A DNA stretch of 64,000 nucleotides. It comes from Klebsiella oxytoca NBRC 105695. Lineage in GTDB: Bacteria; Pseudomonadota; Gammaproteobacteria; Enterobacterales; Enterobacteriaceae. How positions within the stretch are numbered: position 1 is the first letter of the stretch; each line of letters begins with the position of its first letter. The notes under the pieces are model-generated. The model was given only the letters and a program-made list of their open reading frames with translations, made no database searches and had not been told where the DNA came from. The stretch lies in contig NZ_BCZK01000002.1 in assembly GCF_001598695.1 (NCBI RefSeq), forward strand, positions 434,001-498,000, written 5' to 3'. Of the stretch, positions 35,615 to 45,479 are shown piece by piece. A program made the translations under genes and the position numbers.

Positions 35615-36595
35615 ATGTCAATTCAGAAAATCGCTCGCCTGGCGGGCGTCTCGGTGGCGACGGTATCGCGGGTATTGAATAACAGCGATACCGTTAAAGC
35701 GAAGAATCGCGAACGTGTGCTGCAGGCGATCAAAGAGAGTAACTACCAGCCTAATCTGCTGGCCCGCCAGCTGCGAACGGCCCGCAGCAATATGATTCTG
35801 GTGATGGTCTCTAATATCGCTAACCCCTTTTGCGCCGAGGTGGTCAAGGGTATTGAAGAAGAGGCGGAAAAGAACGGCTACCGGATCCTGCTGTGTAATT
35901 CCGGCTCGGATTTGGCCCGTTCTACCTCTGGCCTGCAGCTGCTCTCCGGCAAAATGGTCGACGGCATCATCACCATGAACGCGCTCTCCAGCCTGCCGGA
36001 ACTGACCACCATGATCGGCGACGCGCCCTGGGTACAGTGCGCGGAATATGCCGATAACGGCAGCATCTCCTGCGTCGGCATCAACGATGTCGACGCGGCG
36101 CAGGGCGCCGTTTCCCGGCTGGTTGACGGTGGGCGAAAACGCATTGCCTTAATCAACCACGATCTCAGCTATCGCTACTCGCGCCTGCGCGAGCGCGGCT
36201 ACAAAAGCGTGCTGCACGTTCGCGAACTGGCGTATCAACAGGTCACTTACGCCAGCGACCTGAGCGCCGCCGCCGGTACCCGGGCGATGGAAACGCTGCT
36301 GGCGCAGAAAGAGAAACCGGATGCGGTATTTGCGGTCTCAGATTCGCTGGCGGCGGGCGCGCTGCGGGCTATCGCTCAGGCCGGATTGCGGGTGCCGGAA
36401 GATATTGCGGTAATCGGTTTTGATGGTACCGAACTGGCCGAAGTGGTATCGCCGCAGTTGACCACCGTGGAACAGCCTTCGCGCGAGATTGGCCGTACCG
36501 CCGTGACGCTACTGATGAAGAGAATCGATAATCCCGACGCTGCGGTCGAGCGGGTGATGATGGACTGGCGCGTGATCCCCCGCGCCAGCACCTGA
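35615..36595 (+). CDS. LacI-family transcriptional regulator
   Basis: A 326-residue repressor. The N-terminal helix-turn-helix is MSIQKIARLAGVSVATVSRVLNNSDTVKAKNRERVLQAIKESNYQPNLLARQLR, followed by a periplasmic-binding-protein-like effector domain (ILVMVSNIANPFCAEVVKGIEEEAEKNGYRILLCNSG ... DAVFAVSDSLAAGALRAIAQAGLRVPEDIAVIGFDG). It has no adjacent catabolic operon: ybdG converges on it from downstream. It could be the missing regulator for the GTAATCGATTAC operators at 20567-20609, 15 kb away, but that is only a guess. Confidence 0.9.
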   Translation: MSIQKIARLAGVSVATVSRVLNNSDTVKAKNRERVLQAIKESNYQPNLLARQLRTARSNMILVMVSNIANPFCAEVVKGIEEEAEKNGYRILLCNSGSDLARSTSGLQLLSGKMVDGIITMNALSSLPELTTMIGDAPWVQCAEYADNGSISCVGINDVDAAQGAVSRLVDGGRKRIALINHDLSYRYSRLRERGYKSVLHVRELAYQQVTYASDLSAAAGTRAMETLLAQKEKPDAVFAVSDSLAAGALRAIAQAGLRVPEDIAVIGFDGTELAEVVSPQLTTVEQPSREIGRTAVTLLMKRIDNPDAAVERVMMDWRVIPRAST

Positions 36596-36598
36596 GTT

Positions 36599-37843
36599 TT
36601 ACCCGGATACCGCGCCCGCCAGCGAACGAATATCGTTGCCGGTGGGGGACTGGTGAATCCGCAGGCCGAACTCATCAACCACGGCAAAAACGTGGTCGAA
36701 AATATCCGCCTGAATGCTCTCATACTCCGCCCACACCACGGTGTTGGTGAAGCAGTAAATCTCAATCGGCAGGCCGCTGGTGTCCGGAGCCAGCTGGCGC
36801 ACCATCAGCGTCATGTCCTTACGGATGCGCGAATGGTTGCGTAAATACTCCTGCAAATAAGCGCGGAAGGTGCCGATATTGGTCATTTTGCGCTGGTTTA
36901 GCACCGACTGGTCGGTGGCGTTCTGCTGGTTCCACAGGCTAATTTCCTGATGACGCGAATCCATATACGGCTTCAGCAGCCGGGCCTGAATTAAGCGCTG
37001 CTGCTCCTGTTCATCGAGAAAATGAATGCTGGTGGTATCGATATTCAGGCTGCGCTTAATCCGGCGACCGCCGGATGCCGACATACCGCTCCAGTTTTTA
37101 AACGAGTCGGAAACCAGCGACCAGGTGGGAATAGTGGTGATGGTATTATCCCAGTTGCGCACCTTCACCGTGGTCAGGCCGATGTCGATCACCGCGCCGT
37201 CGGCGCCATATTTCGGCATCTCCAGCCAGTCGCCGAGCTTGAGCATATCGTTGGCGGAGAGCTGAATACCTGCCACCAGGCCGAGAATCGGGTCTTTAAA
37301 CACCAGCATCAGTACCGCGGCCATCGCGCCGAGGCCGCTAATCAGAATCGCCGGCGACTGGCCAATCAGTAAGGAGATAACCAGAATGCCGACAATAATC
37401 GCGCAGACCAGCTTAATTCCCTGAAATATCCCTTTAAGCGGCAGTTGAGAAGCGGTGGCGAATTTCTGCGATAAATTGAACACCACGTCCAGCAGCGAAA
37501 AGAAGGACAGCATCGCGTAGATCATCACCCACAGCTGCGCGCAGGTAGTGAGTATTTCCGCCGCCTCGCTGCCTTTTTGCAACCATAGCACCGCCTGCAC
37601 GTTGACGATAATCCCCTGCAGGGTGAAGGCCAGACGATGAAATAATTTGTTCTGGGTAATAATTTGCAACCATAGGTGGCTGCTGGCCTGCGCCCGCTTT
37701 TCGAAGGTGCGCAGCACCACTTTGTGCAGAATAAGGTGAACGACAATCGCCGTCAGAAAAATAATGCCGAAGATAATAATGAGTGAGGTGGTGGGGGTAA
37801 TTTTGATGCCTAATGCGGCGATGTGCGATATTAATTCCTGCAT
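36599..37843 (-). CDS. ybdG: Mechanosensitive channel YbdG (MscM)
   Basis: Inner-membrane mechanosensitive channel of the MscS superfamily, 414 residues from the ATG at 37843 (E. coli 415). Long stretches match the recalled E. coli protein, such as [77 protein letters not shown] and the end [25 protein letters not shown] site precedes the ATG; the longer frame to 37897 has no such support. It protects against osmotic downshock. Backbone gene, next to pheP in E. coli but 16 kb away here. Confidence 0.95.
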   Translation of the reverse strand: MQELISHIAALGIKITPTTSLIIIFGIIFLTAIVVHLILHKVVLRTFEKRAQASSHLWLQIITQNKLFHRLAFTLQGIIVNVQAVLWLQKGSEAAEILTTCAQLWVMIYAMLSFFSLLDVVFNLSQKFATASQLPLKGIFQGIKLVCAIIVGILVISLLIGQSPAILISGLGAMAAVLMLVFKDPILGLVAGIQLSANDMLKLGDWLEMPKYGADGAVIDIGLTTVKVRNWDNTITTIPTWSLVSDSFKNWSGMSASGGRRIKRSLNIDTTSIHFLDEQEQQRLIQARLLKPYMDSRHQEISLWNQQNATDQSVLNQRKMTNIGTFRAYLQEYLRNHSRIRKDMTLMVRQLAPDTSGLPIEIYCFTNTVVWAEYESIQADIFDHVFAVVDEFGLRIHQSPTGNDIRSLAGAVSG

Positions 37844-37920
37844 AACGTCTCCTTTACATCCAGCGGTTATGATGACCGCTGGATGTCTATTATGCAAATC
37901 GCAGGTTACGCCGATGTGAA

Positions 37921-39348
37921 TTATGGCGTCGCTACCGCCGGACGGACGTTAAGGTGTCGGCGTAGCCACAGCGCGATGGCGCCCAGCACCAGCATCATCA
38001 CCACTTCCACCGCCAGGAAATCGATCAGCGCCCGGGGATAGTCGCCGCCGCTGCGCTGGGCAAGGGTTAAGAATAGCGACCCGAGAATTGCCGGGCCCAG
38101 GCCCAGCGTCGCCTGCTGCAGGGTGCTGAGAATTGCGCTCCCGGCCCCGGCGTCAGAAGCGCTGATGTCGCGCATCCCGATGCGATAAAAGCTATTCACG
38201 ATCAGCGCCTGCCCGTAGCCGATAAGCGCCGTGGAGGGGACCAGCGCCAGGGTGCTGGTGTGGGTAGCGAGGCGATAAAAGGTCGCGCACAGCAGCAGCA
38301 GGCCGACAATCTGCACCGACAGGCCAGTCAGCAAAATGCGTCCCATGCTGTAGCGGGCAATCAGCTTCGGCGCGTACAGCGCGGAGATGAAGTAGGCCAC
38401 GCCGAGCGCGATAAAGCTATTCCCGGACTGCCACGGCGCCATTCCCAGACCGGCCTGCATGGTCAACGCCATACAGAACATAAATCCGGACCAGGCGCTG
38501 AAAAAGAGCAGGGCGATGGCCATGCCAAAGCGAATGCTGGTGAGCTTCAGCAGGCGAGGCGGCAATAGCGGCTGCTCGCCGCGCTGCTGTTTGCTCAGCG
38601 CGCTGGCCCGCATCCAGACCAGCAGCGGCAGCACCGCAGCTAACATCAGCTGCAGCGTCCACGGCCAGTGCAGCTCCGGCCCCAGCGCCATCGGAAACAG
38701 CAGGCAGCAGAGGATCAGCGCAAGGCTGAAGGTGCCCTGCCAGTCGATGCGCGAATGCGCTTCGCGCCGGGTCTCCGGGACGTATCGCGGACTAAAGGCC
38801 AGCACCAGCAGGCAGATCGGCACATTAATAAAGAAGGCATTCCGCCAGCCTAAACCGGCGATATCCGCCGAGACCAGCCAGCCGCCGCCCATCTGACCGA
38901 CGATAAAGGCGATACCGCCAATGCCGCCGTACAGGCTGATGGCCCGGGCGTGGGCGTTGCCTTTGAGGGTGATATGCAGCGTGGCGAGGATCTGCGGCAC
39001 GATTAGCGCCGCGCCGGCGCCCTGGACCGTGCGCGCCGCCAGCAGCGTGGTGATAGAGTTTGCCATTCCGCACAGCAGGGAGGCGACGCCAAAAATCGCC
39101 ACGCCCCACATAAACAGACGGCGGCGGCCATAGTTATCGCCAAGTTTGCTGCCCATCGCCAGGCAGACGGCAAAGGCGACGCCGTACAGCGCGACAATCA
39201 GCTCCAGCTGGGTGGCGCTGGCGTTCAGCGATTGGGTGATGGAGTCCAGCGCGACGTTGGCGATCGAGGTATCGATCAGCGGCAGCATCTGGCCGGTCAA
39301 CAGAAGGAATAAACCGGCGCGGCCGGGTGAAACAGCAGACGAATTCAT
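37921..39348 (-). CDS. MFS multidrug efflux transporter (DHA2 family)
   Basis: A 475-residue, about 14-segment drug:H+ antiporter of the EmrB/QacA family. Visible motifs are [22 protein letters not shown] near the first segment, the loop motif [21 protein letters not shown], and motif C-like [24 protein letters not shown]. The start at 39348 has GGAGAG five bases upstream; an ATG at 39369 is also in frame. It is divergent from the XRE regulator at 39458, which probably represses it. The substrate is unknown. Confidence 0.87.
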   Translation of the reverse strand: MNSSAVSPGRAGLFLLLTGQMLPLIDTSIANVALDSITQSLNASATQLELIVALYGVAFAVCLAMGSKLGDNYGRRRLFMWGVAIFGVASLLCGMANSITTLLAARTVQGAGAALIVPQILATLHITLKGNAHARAISLYGGIGGIAFIVGQMGGGWLVSADIAGLGWRNAFFINVPICLLVLAFSPRYVPETRREAHSRIDWQGTFSLALILCCLLFPMALGPELHWPWTLQLMLAAVLPLLVWMRASALSKQQRGEQPLLPPRLLKLTSIRFGMAIALLFFSAWSGFMFCMALTMQAGLGMAPWQSGNSFIALGVAYFISALYAPKLIARYSMGRILLTGLSVQIVGLLLLCATFYRLATHTSTLALVPSTALIGYGQALIVNSFYRIGMRDISASDAGAGSAILSTLQQATLGLGPAILGSLFLTLAQRSGGDYPRALIDFLAVEVVMMLVLGAIALWLRRHLNVRPAVATP

Positions 39349-39408
39349 CGGATCTCTCCATTGCGTCATTCAGCGGATGGCCGTAGCATCACCGATAAAT
39401 TAAACGGG

Positions 39409-39432
39409 TACCAGTTCCTGCTTATACTGGTA
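39409..39432. promoter_or_regulatory. Operator candidate between MFS and XRE genes
   Basis: Perfect dyad TACCAGT-N10-ACTGGTA in the 109-bp divergent gap, 26 bp before the XRE start and 61 bp from the MFS start. Likely the site through which the XRE regulator controls both promoters. Confidence 0.6.
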
Positions 39433-39457
39433 TTGGCACTACCATGCTGGAGGTTTT

Positions 39458-40324
39458 ATGACGACCATGCCGCAACGTGAATCGACGATCGCCGCGCCCG
39501 ATGATGCCCGTAAACAGCTGGGGGCATTTCTGCGCGCCCGGCGTGAGAGCCTCGATCCGCAGCGCCTGGGGTTGCCGCGCGTTGGCCGACGACGCACGCC
39601 GGGTCTGCGGCGGGAAGAGGTGGCGATGCTGGCGGAGGTCGGCGTCACCTGGTACACCTGGCTGGAGCAGGGGCGGGAAGTGAATCCGTCCGAGGCCGTG
39701 CTGGTGTCGGTGGCGAACGCGCTGCAGTGCAGCCCGCTGGAGACCCGGCACCTGTTTGTCCTGGCCGGACTGACGCCGCCGGAAGCCGCGCAGGTCACGG
39801 TATGCGAAGGCATCAGCCCCGGCACCCGGCGGATGCTTGATAGCCTGATGCCGCAGCCCGCCAGTATTCAGAAGCCGAGCTTCGATATTGTGGCCTGGAA
39901 CGACAGCTTCTGCCGCCTGATGGGTATCGATTTCGCCACCATTCCGGAAGAGGATCGCAACTGTATTTATCTGTATCTGACCAATGAAACCTGGCGCAGC
40001 CGTATTGAAAATCGCGATGTGCTGGCGACGTTTGTCTCCTATTTTCGCGCGGCGATGGCGGAGCACCGCGGCGATCCGCTGTGGGAGAATAAGCTGGCGC
40101 GCTTTTTTGCCGCGTCGGCGGAGTTTGAGTCCCTCTGGCATCAGCGCTATGAGGTGCGCGGGGTGGAAAATCAGGTGAAAAACTTTAACCATCCGCAGCT
40201 CGGACGCTTCAGCCTGCAGCAGATGTACTGGTACTCGGCCCCGCGTAACGGCTCGCGCCTGCTGGTCTATTTGCCGATGGATGAAATGGGCGAACGGGCG
40301 CTGGCGTGGCTGGATAAACACTAA
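39458..40324 (+). CDS. XRE-family regulator with MmyB-like ligand domain
   Basis: A 288-residue regulator. The N-terminal helix-turn-helix (about residues 20-85) includes LGAFLRARRESLDP and the hallmark RRTPGLRREEVAMLAEVGVTWYTWLEQGR; the C-terminal half is the MmyB-like ligand-binding (PAS-like) domain (PSFDIVAWNDSFCRLMG ... VRGVENQVKNFNHPQLGRFSL). This class often represses a divergent transporter or reductase and is relieved by a small ligand. Here the partner is the DHA2 efflux pump. The start has a GGAGG site. Confidence 0.88.
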   Translation: MTTMPQRESTIAAPDDARKQLGAFLRARRESLDPQRLGLPRVGRRRTPGLRREEVAMLAEVGVTWYTWLEQGREVNPSEAVLVSVANALQCSPLETRHLFVLAGLTPPEAAQVTVCEGISPGTRRMLDSLMPQPASIQKPSFDIVAWNDSFCRLMGIDFATIPEEDRNCIYLYLTNETWRSRIENRDVLATFVSYFRAAMAEHRGDPLWENKLARFFAASAEFESLWHQRYEVRGVENQVKNFNHPQLGRFSLQQMYWYSAPRNGSRLLVYLPMDEMGERALAWLDKH

Positions 40325-40392
40325 TGACAAGGAATCAGATTGCTGACAAAGTGCAATCTTCAGGAACTGCCCGGCGGCGCGATGCTTGCGCA

Positions 40393-40461
40393 GGCCTACA
40401 GCGCATTGCATAGCAGGTTGATATTGCGGTTTTTCGTAGGCCCGGCAAGGCGCCGCCCGGC
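40393..40461. repeat. REP-like palindromic element
   Basis: GGCCTAC (40393-40399) and GTAGGCC (40436-40442) face each other, and the second continues into CGGCAAGGCGCCGCCCGGC, which resembles enterobacterial REP/palindromic-unit sequences. It lies in the 193-bp gap between the XRE and DUF2157 genes. Confidence 0.6.
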
Positions 40462-40517
40462 AGAAGTGCGAGCACAATAGCCAAAAAAAGGTTTGTCATC
40501 AGTCTCAAGGAATGCCC

Positions 40518-41555
40518 ATGAATATTACCCGTAAAGAGCAGCGCATTATTCAGCGCGCGCTAAAGGCGTGGCAGGCCAGCGGCGATTTAGCCCCTGAGGA
40601 TAGCCAGCGGCTGGCGCAAACGCTGCGCGTCTCTCCCTTCGACTGGCAGCGGCTGAGCCGCTATGCGTTCTGGACCGCGCTGGCCTGCGTGCTGGTCGCG
40701 CTGGGCAGCCTGTTTGCCGACAGCGCCCTGATTGAGCTTCTGCTGAGCCTGTTCAGCCGCTCGGCGCTGACGCGAATCATCCTGCCCGCGCTGCTGGCGG
40801 TGGCCTGCTACGCCTGGGGTTTTCGCCGCCAGCGGCGGGAAACGCAGTGGCACTACAGCACCGAGGCGATCCTCTTTCTGGGGGTTATTTTTACCGCCGT
40901 GGCGCTGTGGCAGCTTGGCGAACGTCTGGATACCGGCAGCGGTCATATCGCGCCGCTGTTCCTGGCCGGATGCCTGATTTACGGCGCGATTGGCTTTTTT
41001 GCCCGCTCCGGGCTGGTGTGGCTCTTTTTTCTGCTGTCGCTGGGCAACTGGTTCGGTGCAGAAACCGGCTACGTTTCGGGCTGGGGCGCCTACTGGCTGG
41101 GCATGAACTACCCGATCCGCTTCGTGCTGTTCGGCGGCGCGCTGCTTGCGCTCTGCTACGGCGCGCAACACGCTTTGCGCCAGCGCCAGCTGTTTACCGT
41201 TAGTAAAGCGATGGGGCTGATCTATCTGTTTATCGCCCTGTGGATCCTGTCGATTTTTGGCAACTATGACCTGGATAGCTGGTCCAGCATAGCGCAAAGG
41301 CAGCTGCTGCCGTGGGGGCTGCTGTTCGCCGTGGCGGCGGGGATCTGTATCTATATCAGCCTGAAAACCGACGACGGCATGCTGCGCGGCTTCGGTCTGA
41401 CGTTCCTGGCGATCAACCTCTATACCCGTTTCTTCGAGTTCTTCTGGGATGGCATGCACAAAGTCGCATTTTTCCTGATCCTCGCAGTCTCGCTGGCGGT
41501 AATTGGCCGCTATGCGGAGCGCATCTGGCATGCGGGAAGGGTAACCCATGAATAA
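40518..41555 (+). CDS. DUF2157 membrane protein
   Basis: A 345-residue inner-membrane protein. A short cytoplasmic N-terminus (ITRKEQRIIQRALKAWQASGDLAPEDSQRLAQTL) typical of DUF2157 proteins is followed by about ten hydrophobic segments. The function of the family is unknown. The ATG at 40518 is chosen over 40512 because the AAGGA site lies seven bases upstream of it. It is followed by the sigma-54 regulator gene after 91 bp. Confidence 0.75.
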   Translation: MNITRKEQRIIQRALKAWQASGDLAPEDSQRLAQTLRVSPFDWQRLSRYAFWTALACVLVALGSLFADSALIELLLSLFSRSALTRIILPALLAVACYAWGFRRQRRETQWHYSTEAILFLGVIFTAVALWQLGERLDTGSGHIAPLFLAGCLIYGAIGFFARSGLVWLFFLLSLGNWFGAETGYVSGWGAYWLGMNYPIRFVLFGGALLALCYGAQHALRQRQLFTVSKAMGLIYLFIALWILSIFGNYDLDSWSSIAQRQLLPWGLLFAVAAGICIYISLKTDDGMLRGFGLTFLAINLYTRFFEFFWDGMHKVAFFLILAVSLAVIGRYAERIWHAGRVTHE

Positions 41556-41646
41556 TTAAGCTTTTTTAAGAAGTGTGGCAGGGGGCAGCGACGTCTTACG
41601 CGAATTGTCGTATAAGCGAATTTTACGCTTTTGACAGGGGCGCAAG

Positions 41647-44376
41647 ATGAATAAGGAGTCGATTTTTCGCCAGCTAGAACAACGGATCGCCGGGCGACCG
41701 CTGACCGCGGAAGCGCTTGGCGAGTTTAATGCGATGGCGATTGCCGATAGCCTGAAGCAAAAACGCAGTATCATCAGCCATCATCTGAATAATCTCCATC
41801 GCGAGCAGCGGGTGGTCAAAGTAAATGGTCGCCCGGTGCTGTTTTTACCCATTGCCGCGCTGCGCGACCACCACCGCCTCGCGGTTCGACACGGCGAATA
41901 CGCTTCCCTTCAGGCCCTGTGCGCTGAGCGCCAGGATAGTCTGGCGCAGCTGATAGGCGCTCAGGGCAGCCTGCAGGAAGCTTTGCGACAGTGTAAGGCC
42001 GCCATCAGCTACCCCGGCGCAGGTCTACCGCTTCTGCTGCGCGGTCCCACCGGCACGGGGAAAAGTTTCCTTGCGCGCCAGCTCTGGCGTTATGCGATGG
42101 AACAGGGCGTTTTACCTGCCGATGCGCCTTTTACCGTGTTTAACTGCGCTGAGTACGCGAATAATCCAGAGCTGCTGACCTCGAAATTATTCGGGCACGC
42201 GAAGGGCGCCTTTACCGGTGCGGATAAATCAGTCCCCGGTCTTATCGAGACCAGCAACGGCGGGGTACTGTTTATTGATGAGGTTCATCGTCTGCCCCCC
42301 GAAGGACAGGAGAAACTCTTCCATTTTATGGATAACGGTAGCTGGCGGCGGCTGGGGGAGAGCAGCGAGGAGCGCAGCGCCACGGTACGGCTGATTTTTG
42401 CTTCAACGGAGGATCTGGAAAAGCACTTCCTGGCGACTTTTATTCGTCGTATTCCGGTGATCGTCAAAATCCTGCCGATCGCCGAACGTGGACAGTATGA
42501 AAGACTGGCGTTTATCCATCACTTTTTTCGCCGTGAAGCGCAGCGATTACATCACGATCTGGCGCTGGACGGCGAAATCATCAGCCAGCTGATGCGCGAA
42601 ACGCTCGAGGGTAACGTCGGCGGACTAGAGAATTTGATCCGCAATATTTGCGCCAGCGCCTGGACATTTGGCGAGCGGGATAGCGATCTTTTACAGATAA
42701 AAGCGGGTTTACTGCCCGACCGGTTGCTGGCGGATGCGCCTTTTTCTCTTCAGCAAAATAGCGAACGGGTCATGATTTACCGCGATGGCGACGCGCAGCC
42801 TTTGTTTTCCGGTCGTCATCATGAGTATCAACGGCTAACGGAAAATATTTGCAGCCTCTGCGAGGAACTCGGGAAGGACAATATCAGCGCAAGGACCTTT
42901 GAAAAGCTCATTTATCAAAACGTGACGCTCTATCTCGATGCGTTGATGAATCAGGAGAGCGCGGTCTCTCTTCAGGACAAGCGGCTGCGCTTTATTGAGG
43001 ATGTGGGCAAGGCGATCGCCGCCAATTACGATCTCCAGCTGAATGCCGAATTCGCCTATCTTACTGGCCGCTACCTGACCAGCCTGCCTCTTGCTCCGCG
43101 CAGCGTTGCCGAGCCCGCGCGTCTGGTGATGCAGCGCTGGCTGGAGTCCTCAGCGGGGCTGGCGCAGCGTATCGCGGGCAAACTACTGGATGTCGTCAAT
43201 AACAAATACGATCTGCTCATCGATACGCTTGACCGCCTGGCGGTTGCCGCTATCGTCAGCAATGCGATTGATGCGACCAGCGGCGGAAAAGTGAAAGCGG
43301 TGATTATCGCCCACGGCTATTCGACCGCCAGCAGCATTGCGGGGGTCGCCAATCGCCTGATTGGCGAGAAGATCTACCAGGCGATGGACATGCCGATGGA
43401 GGTGGCGTTCAGCGACGTCAGCCGCGCCGTGGTTGATTATCTCCAGCATACCGATACCCGAGCCGGAGTCATGGTGCTTATCGATATGGGCTATACCAAA
43501 GAGATTGCCGATGCGCTTTTGTCGGTGATTAACGGCCCGCTGGTGGTGGTGGATAACGTCACGACGCGCATGGCGCTGAACGTCGCCAGCGAGATCGCGC
43601 TGGGGAAAAATATCGAACATATTGCCGAAGAGATCGTGCCGCTCAATCAGTCGCGCTGGGATGTCTTCTGGCCGACAGAAAAAAAAGAGCGTGCTCTGCT
43701 GGTGACCTGCATTACCGGAATCGGTACTGCGTTTAAATTTAAAAATCTGATGGAGAAGAGCCTGCTCAGCGACTTTGATATTAACATTATCGCCTGCGAG
43801 TATACGCGCTTAAAAAATAGCCGCACGGCGATATCCTTGCTCCACCAGTATGAAGTGATTGCGGTTGTGGGTACGCACGACCCACAGCTGGCGGGGGTGC
43901 CATGGGTAGGTATTGAAGAGCTGCTGGGCGAGCAGGGGCATCGGCATCTCAGTCAGCTCTTAAGCGGCTATCTCAATGAGAAGCAAATTGCGCTGATTAA
44001 TAAAAATATGGTTCGTGAGTTTTCGCTGCATAACGTCGTCAACTCCTTGACGATACTGAATGCCGGAAAAACGATGAGCCATATTGAGACTATTATTGCA
44101 GAGTGGCAAAACACGCTTGGCTTTAATTTTAATAATAATTTAATTATTAGCCTGTATGTGCATCTCAGCTGCATGATTGAGCGTCTGGTAATGCGTAATG
44201 AAATTACCCATTATAAAAATCTTGAGCAATTTTCTCGCCAGCACGGAGAATTTATTGCTATGGTGAACCACTCGTTTCAGCGCCTGAAAATACTCTATAA
44301 CGTGACGCTGCCGGTAGCGGAAATTGGTTATATTCACGATATTTTTGAATTACGCGTTGACGATTTTCGCTGGTAA
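41647..44376 (+). CDS. gfrR: Sigma-54-dependent PTS-regulated activator (GfrR/LevR-like)
   Basis: A 909-residue LevR-type activator. The order is an N-terminal helix-turn-helix (about 1-80), an AAA+ domain with Walker A GPTGTGKS, the sigma-54 contact loop KGAFTGADK and Walker B GGVLFIDEVHRL, then a PTS regulation domain, an EIIA-mannose-like domain (VKAVIIAHGYSTASSIAGVANRL), an EIIB-like region and a second PRD with histidines. It faces the mannose-family PTS operon, which has a consensus sigma-54 promoter and duplicated upstream sites, so it is almost certainly the operon activator. The gfrR label follows the Salmonella gfr system. Confidence 0.85.
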   Translation: MNKESIFRQLEQRIAGRPLTAEALGEFNAMAIADSLKQKRSIISHHLNNLHREQRVVKVNGRPVLFLPIAALRDHHRLAVRHGEYASLQALCAERQDSLAQLIGAQGSLQEALRQCKAAISYPGAGLPLLLRGPTGTGKSFLARQLWRYAMEQGVLPADAPFTVFNCAEYANNPELLTSKLFGHAKGAFTGADKSVPGLIETSNGGVLFIDEVHRLPPEGQEKLFHFMDNGSWRRLGESSEERSATVRLIFASTEDLEKHFLATFIRRIPVIVKILPIAERGQYERLAFIHHFFRREAQRLHHDLALDGEIISQLMRETLEGNVGGLENLIRNICASAWTFGERDSDLLQIKAGLLPDRLLADAPFSLQQNSERVMIYRDGDAQPLFSGRHHEYQRLTENICSLCEELGKDNISARTFEKLIYQNVTLYLDALMNQESAVSLQDKRLRFIEDVGKAIAANYDLQLNAEFAYLTGRYLTSLPLAPRSVAEPARLVMQRWLESSAGLAQRIAGKLLDVVNNKYDLLIDTLDRLAVAAIVSNAIDATSGGKVKAVIIAHGYSTASSIAGVANRLIGEKIYQAMDMPMEVAFSDVSRAVVDYLQHTDTRAGVMVLIDMGYTKEIADALLSVINGPLVVVDNVTTRMALNVASEIALGKNIEHIAEEIVPLNQSRWDVFWPTEKKERALLVTCITGIGTAFKFKNLMEKSLLSDFDINIIACEYTRLKNSRTAISLLHQYEVIAVVGTHDPQLAGVPWVGIEELLGEQGHRHLSQLLSGYLNEKQIALINKNMVREFSLHNVVNSLTILNAGKTMSHIETIIAEWQNTLGFNFNNNLIISLYVHLSCMIERLVMRNEITHYKNLEQFSRQHGEFIAMVNHSFQRLKILYNVTLPVAEIGYIHDIFELRVDDFRW

Positions 44377-44386
44377 TCCTCAGCGC

Positions 44387-44411
44387 AGCCCCGGAGCAGG
44401 TCGCCGGGGCT
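44387..44411. terminator. Shared terminator between gfrR and gfrF
   Basis: Perfect AGCCCCGG/CCGGGGCT stem with a nine-base loop between the convergent stops at 44376 and 44429. Probably bidirectional; there is no strong T-run. Confidence 0.65.
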
Positions 44412-44428
44412 GGCAGAGGGTTAGCGAA

Positions 44429-45415
44429 TTAATATTCGACTTTCCACATATAGCGGCGGGTGGTCAGAGGATGGTTGCGGGCGGTGGCCAGCGCCAGGTT
44501 GTACACATCAAGAACGCAGTTGTGCAGCAGGCCGCAGAAATATTCGCGCACGCTGGCGTGAAGCGCATCAATTCCCACTTTTTCCACGTCAATAATCTGC
44601 AGTTTTCCCTGATAGCGTTCGATAAAGCGGATCGCGCGATCGTCCAGCGGACGGGTGCGGCCGCTGCTTTTTAATAAAATGAACGGCGTTCCCGGTTCGG
44701 TAATCTCAAAGGGGCCGTGGAAATACTCGCCGCTATGGATGCTGGCGGAGTTAATCCACTGCATCTCCAACAGAATACAGATGGATTCCTGATGCGCGGC
44801 ACCGAACGAAGGACCGCTGCCCATCATATAAATGACCTTTTCACTTTTCCAGGCTTCGGCAAAATGCTGCGCATCCGCTTGCACCTGCTGCTGAGCGCCG
44901 CGCACCACGGATTCAAAACTGGCAAAGGCGCTGACCATCTCAGCGTAATGGTCGTATCCTTCTGTTTGCGCCAGGATCTCCAGCGCCAGCCACAGGCTGT
45001 ACGCCGCTTTTTGCTGTGTCGGATCGACAGTTTCGGGATAGCGAGCCCAGCAGTATTCGATAGTGTAATCGCTGTGTTCGCACAGCGGCGTGCCGGGGGT
45101 ATATACCAGTCCAATCGTAGCCGCGCCTTTTTGACGCGCGATGCGGGCGGCTTCGACCGTTTCAGCGGTGTTGCCCTGCTGAGAGGCAAGGATCACCACG
45201 CTATTTTCCCCTAATGCTTGCGGCGTCGCGTGGACAAATTCATTACTGGTCACATAGCCGACGGCCAGCTTTTTTGCTTCACAATCGAGAAAATATTTCC
45301 CCGGCCAGAAGCCGGTCAACGAACCCCCGCAGCCAACAAACCACACGCGTTCAATACGTTGCCTGGTTAAAATATCGCGAATAATATGGTGGGCGTTTTT
45401 CTGAGCTATAGACAT
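44429..45415 (-). CDS. gfrF: Fructoselysine-6-phosphate deglycase-like SIS protein
   Basis: A 328-residue sugar-isomerase (SIS) domain protein resembling E. coli FrlB: RVWFVGCGGSLTGFWPGKYFL, VVILASQQGNTAETVEAARIARQKGAATIGLVYTPGTPL, GSGPSFGAAHQESICILLEMQWINSASIHSGEYFHGPFEI, and an end RRYMWKVEY similar to the FrlB ending. Predicted to split fructoselysine-6-phosphate into glucose-6-phosphate and lysine. It is the last gene of the PTS operon and has an AAGGAG site. A hairpin and 64 bp separate it from gfrE. Confidence 0.85.
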   Translation of the reverse strand: MSIAQKNAHHIIRDILTRQRIERVWFVGCGGSLTGFWPGKYFLDCEAKKLAVGYVTSNEFVHATPQALGENSVVILASQQGNTAETVEAARIARQKGAATIGLVYTPGTPLCEHSDYTIEYCWARYPETVDPTQQKAAYSLWLALEILAQTEGYDHYAEMVSAFASFESVVRGAQQQVQADAQHFAEAWKSEKVIYMMGSGPSFGAAHQESICILLEMQWINSASIHSGEYFHGPFEITEPGTPFILLKSSGRTRPLDDRAIRFIERYQGKLQIIDVEKVGIDALHASVREYFCGLLHNCVLDVYNLALATARNHPLTTRRYMWKVEY

Positions 45416-45479
45416 ATTGGTCTCCTTGAGATGTAAAGGGTCCTCCGCTGCATGGCGGATAACTTTTACAGGGCATTAT

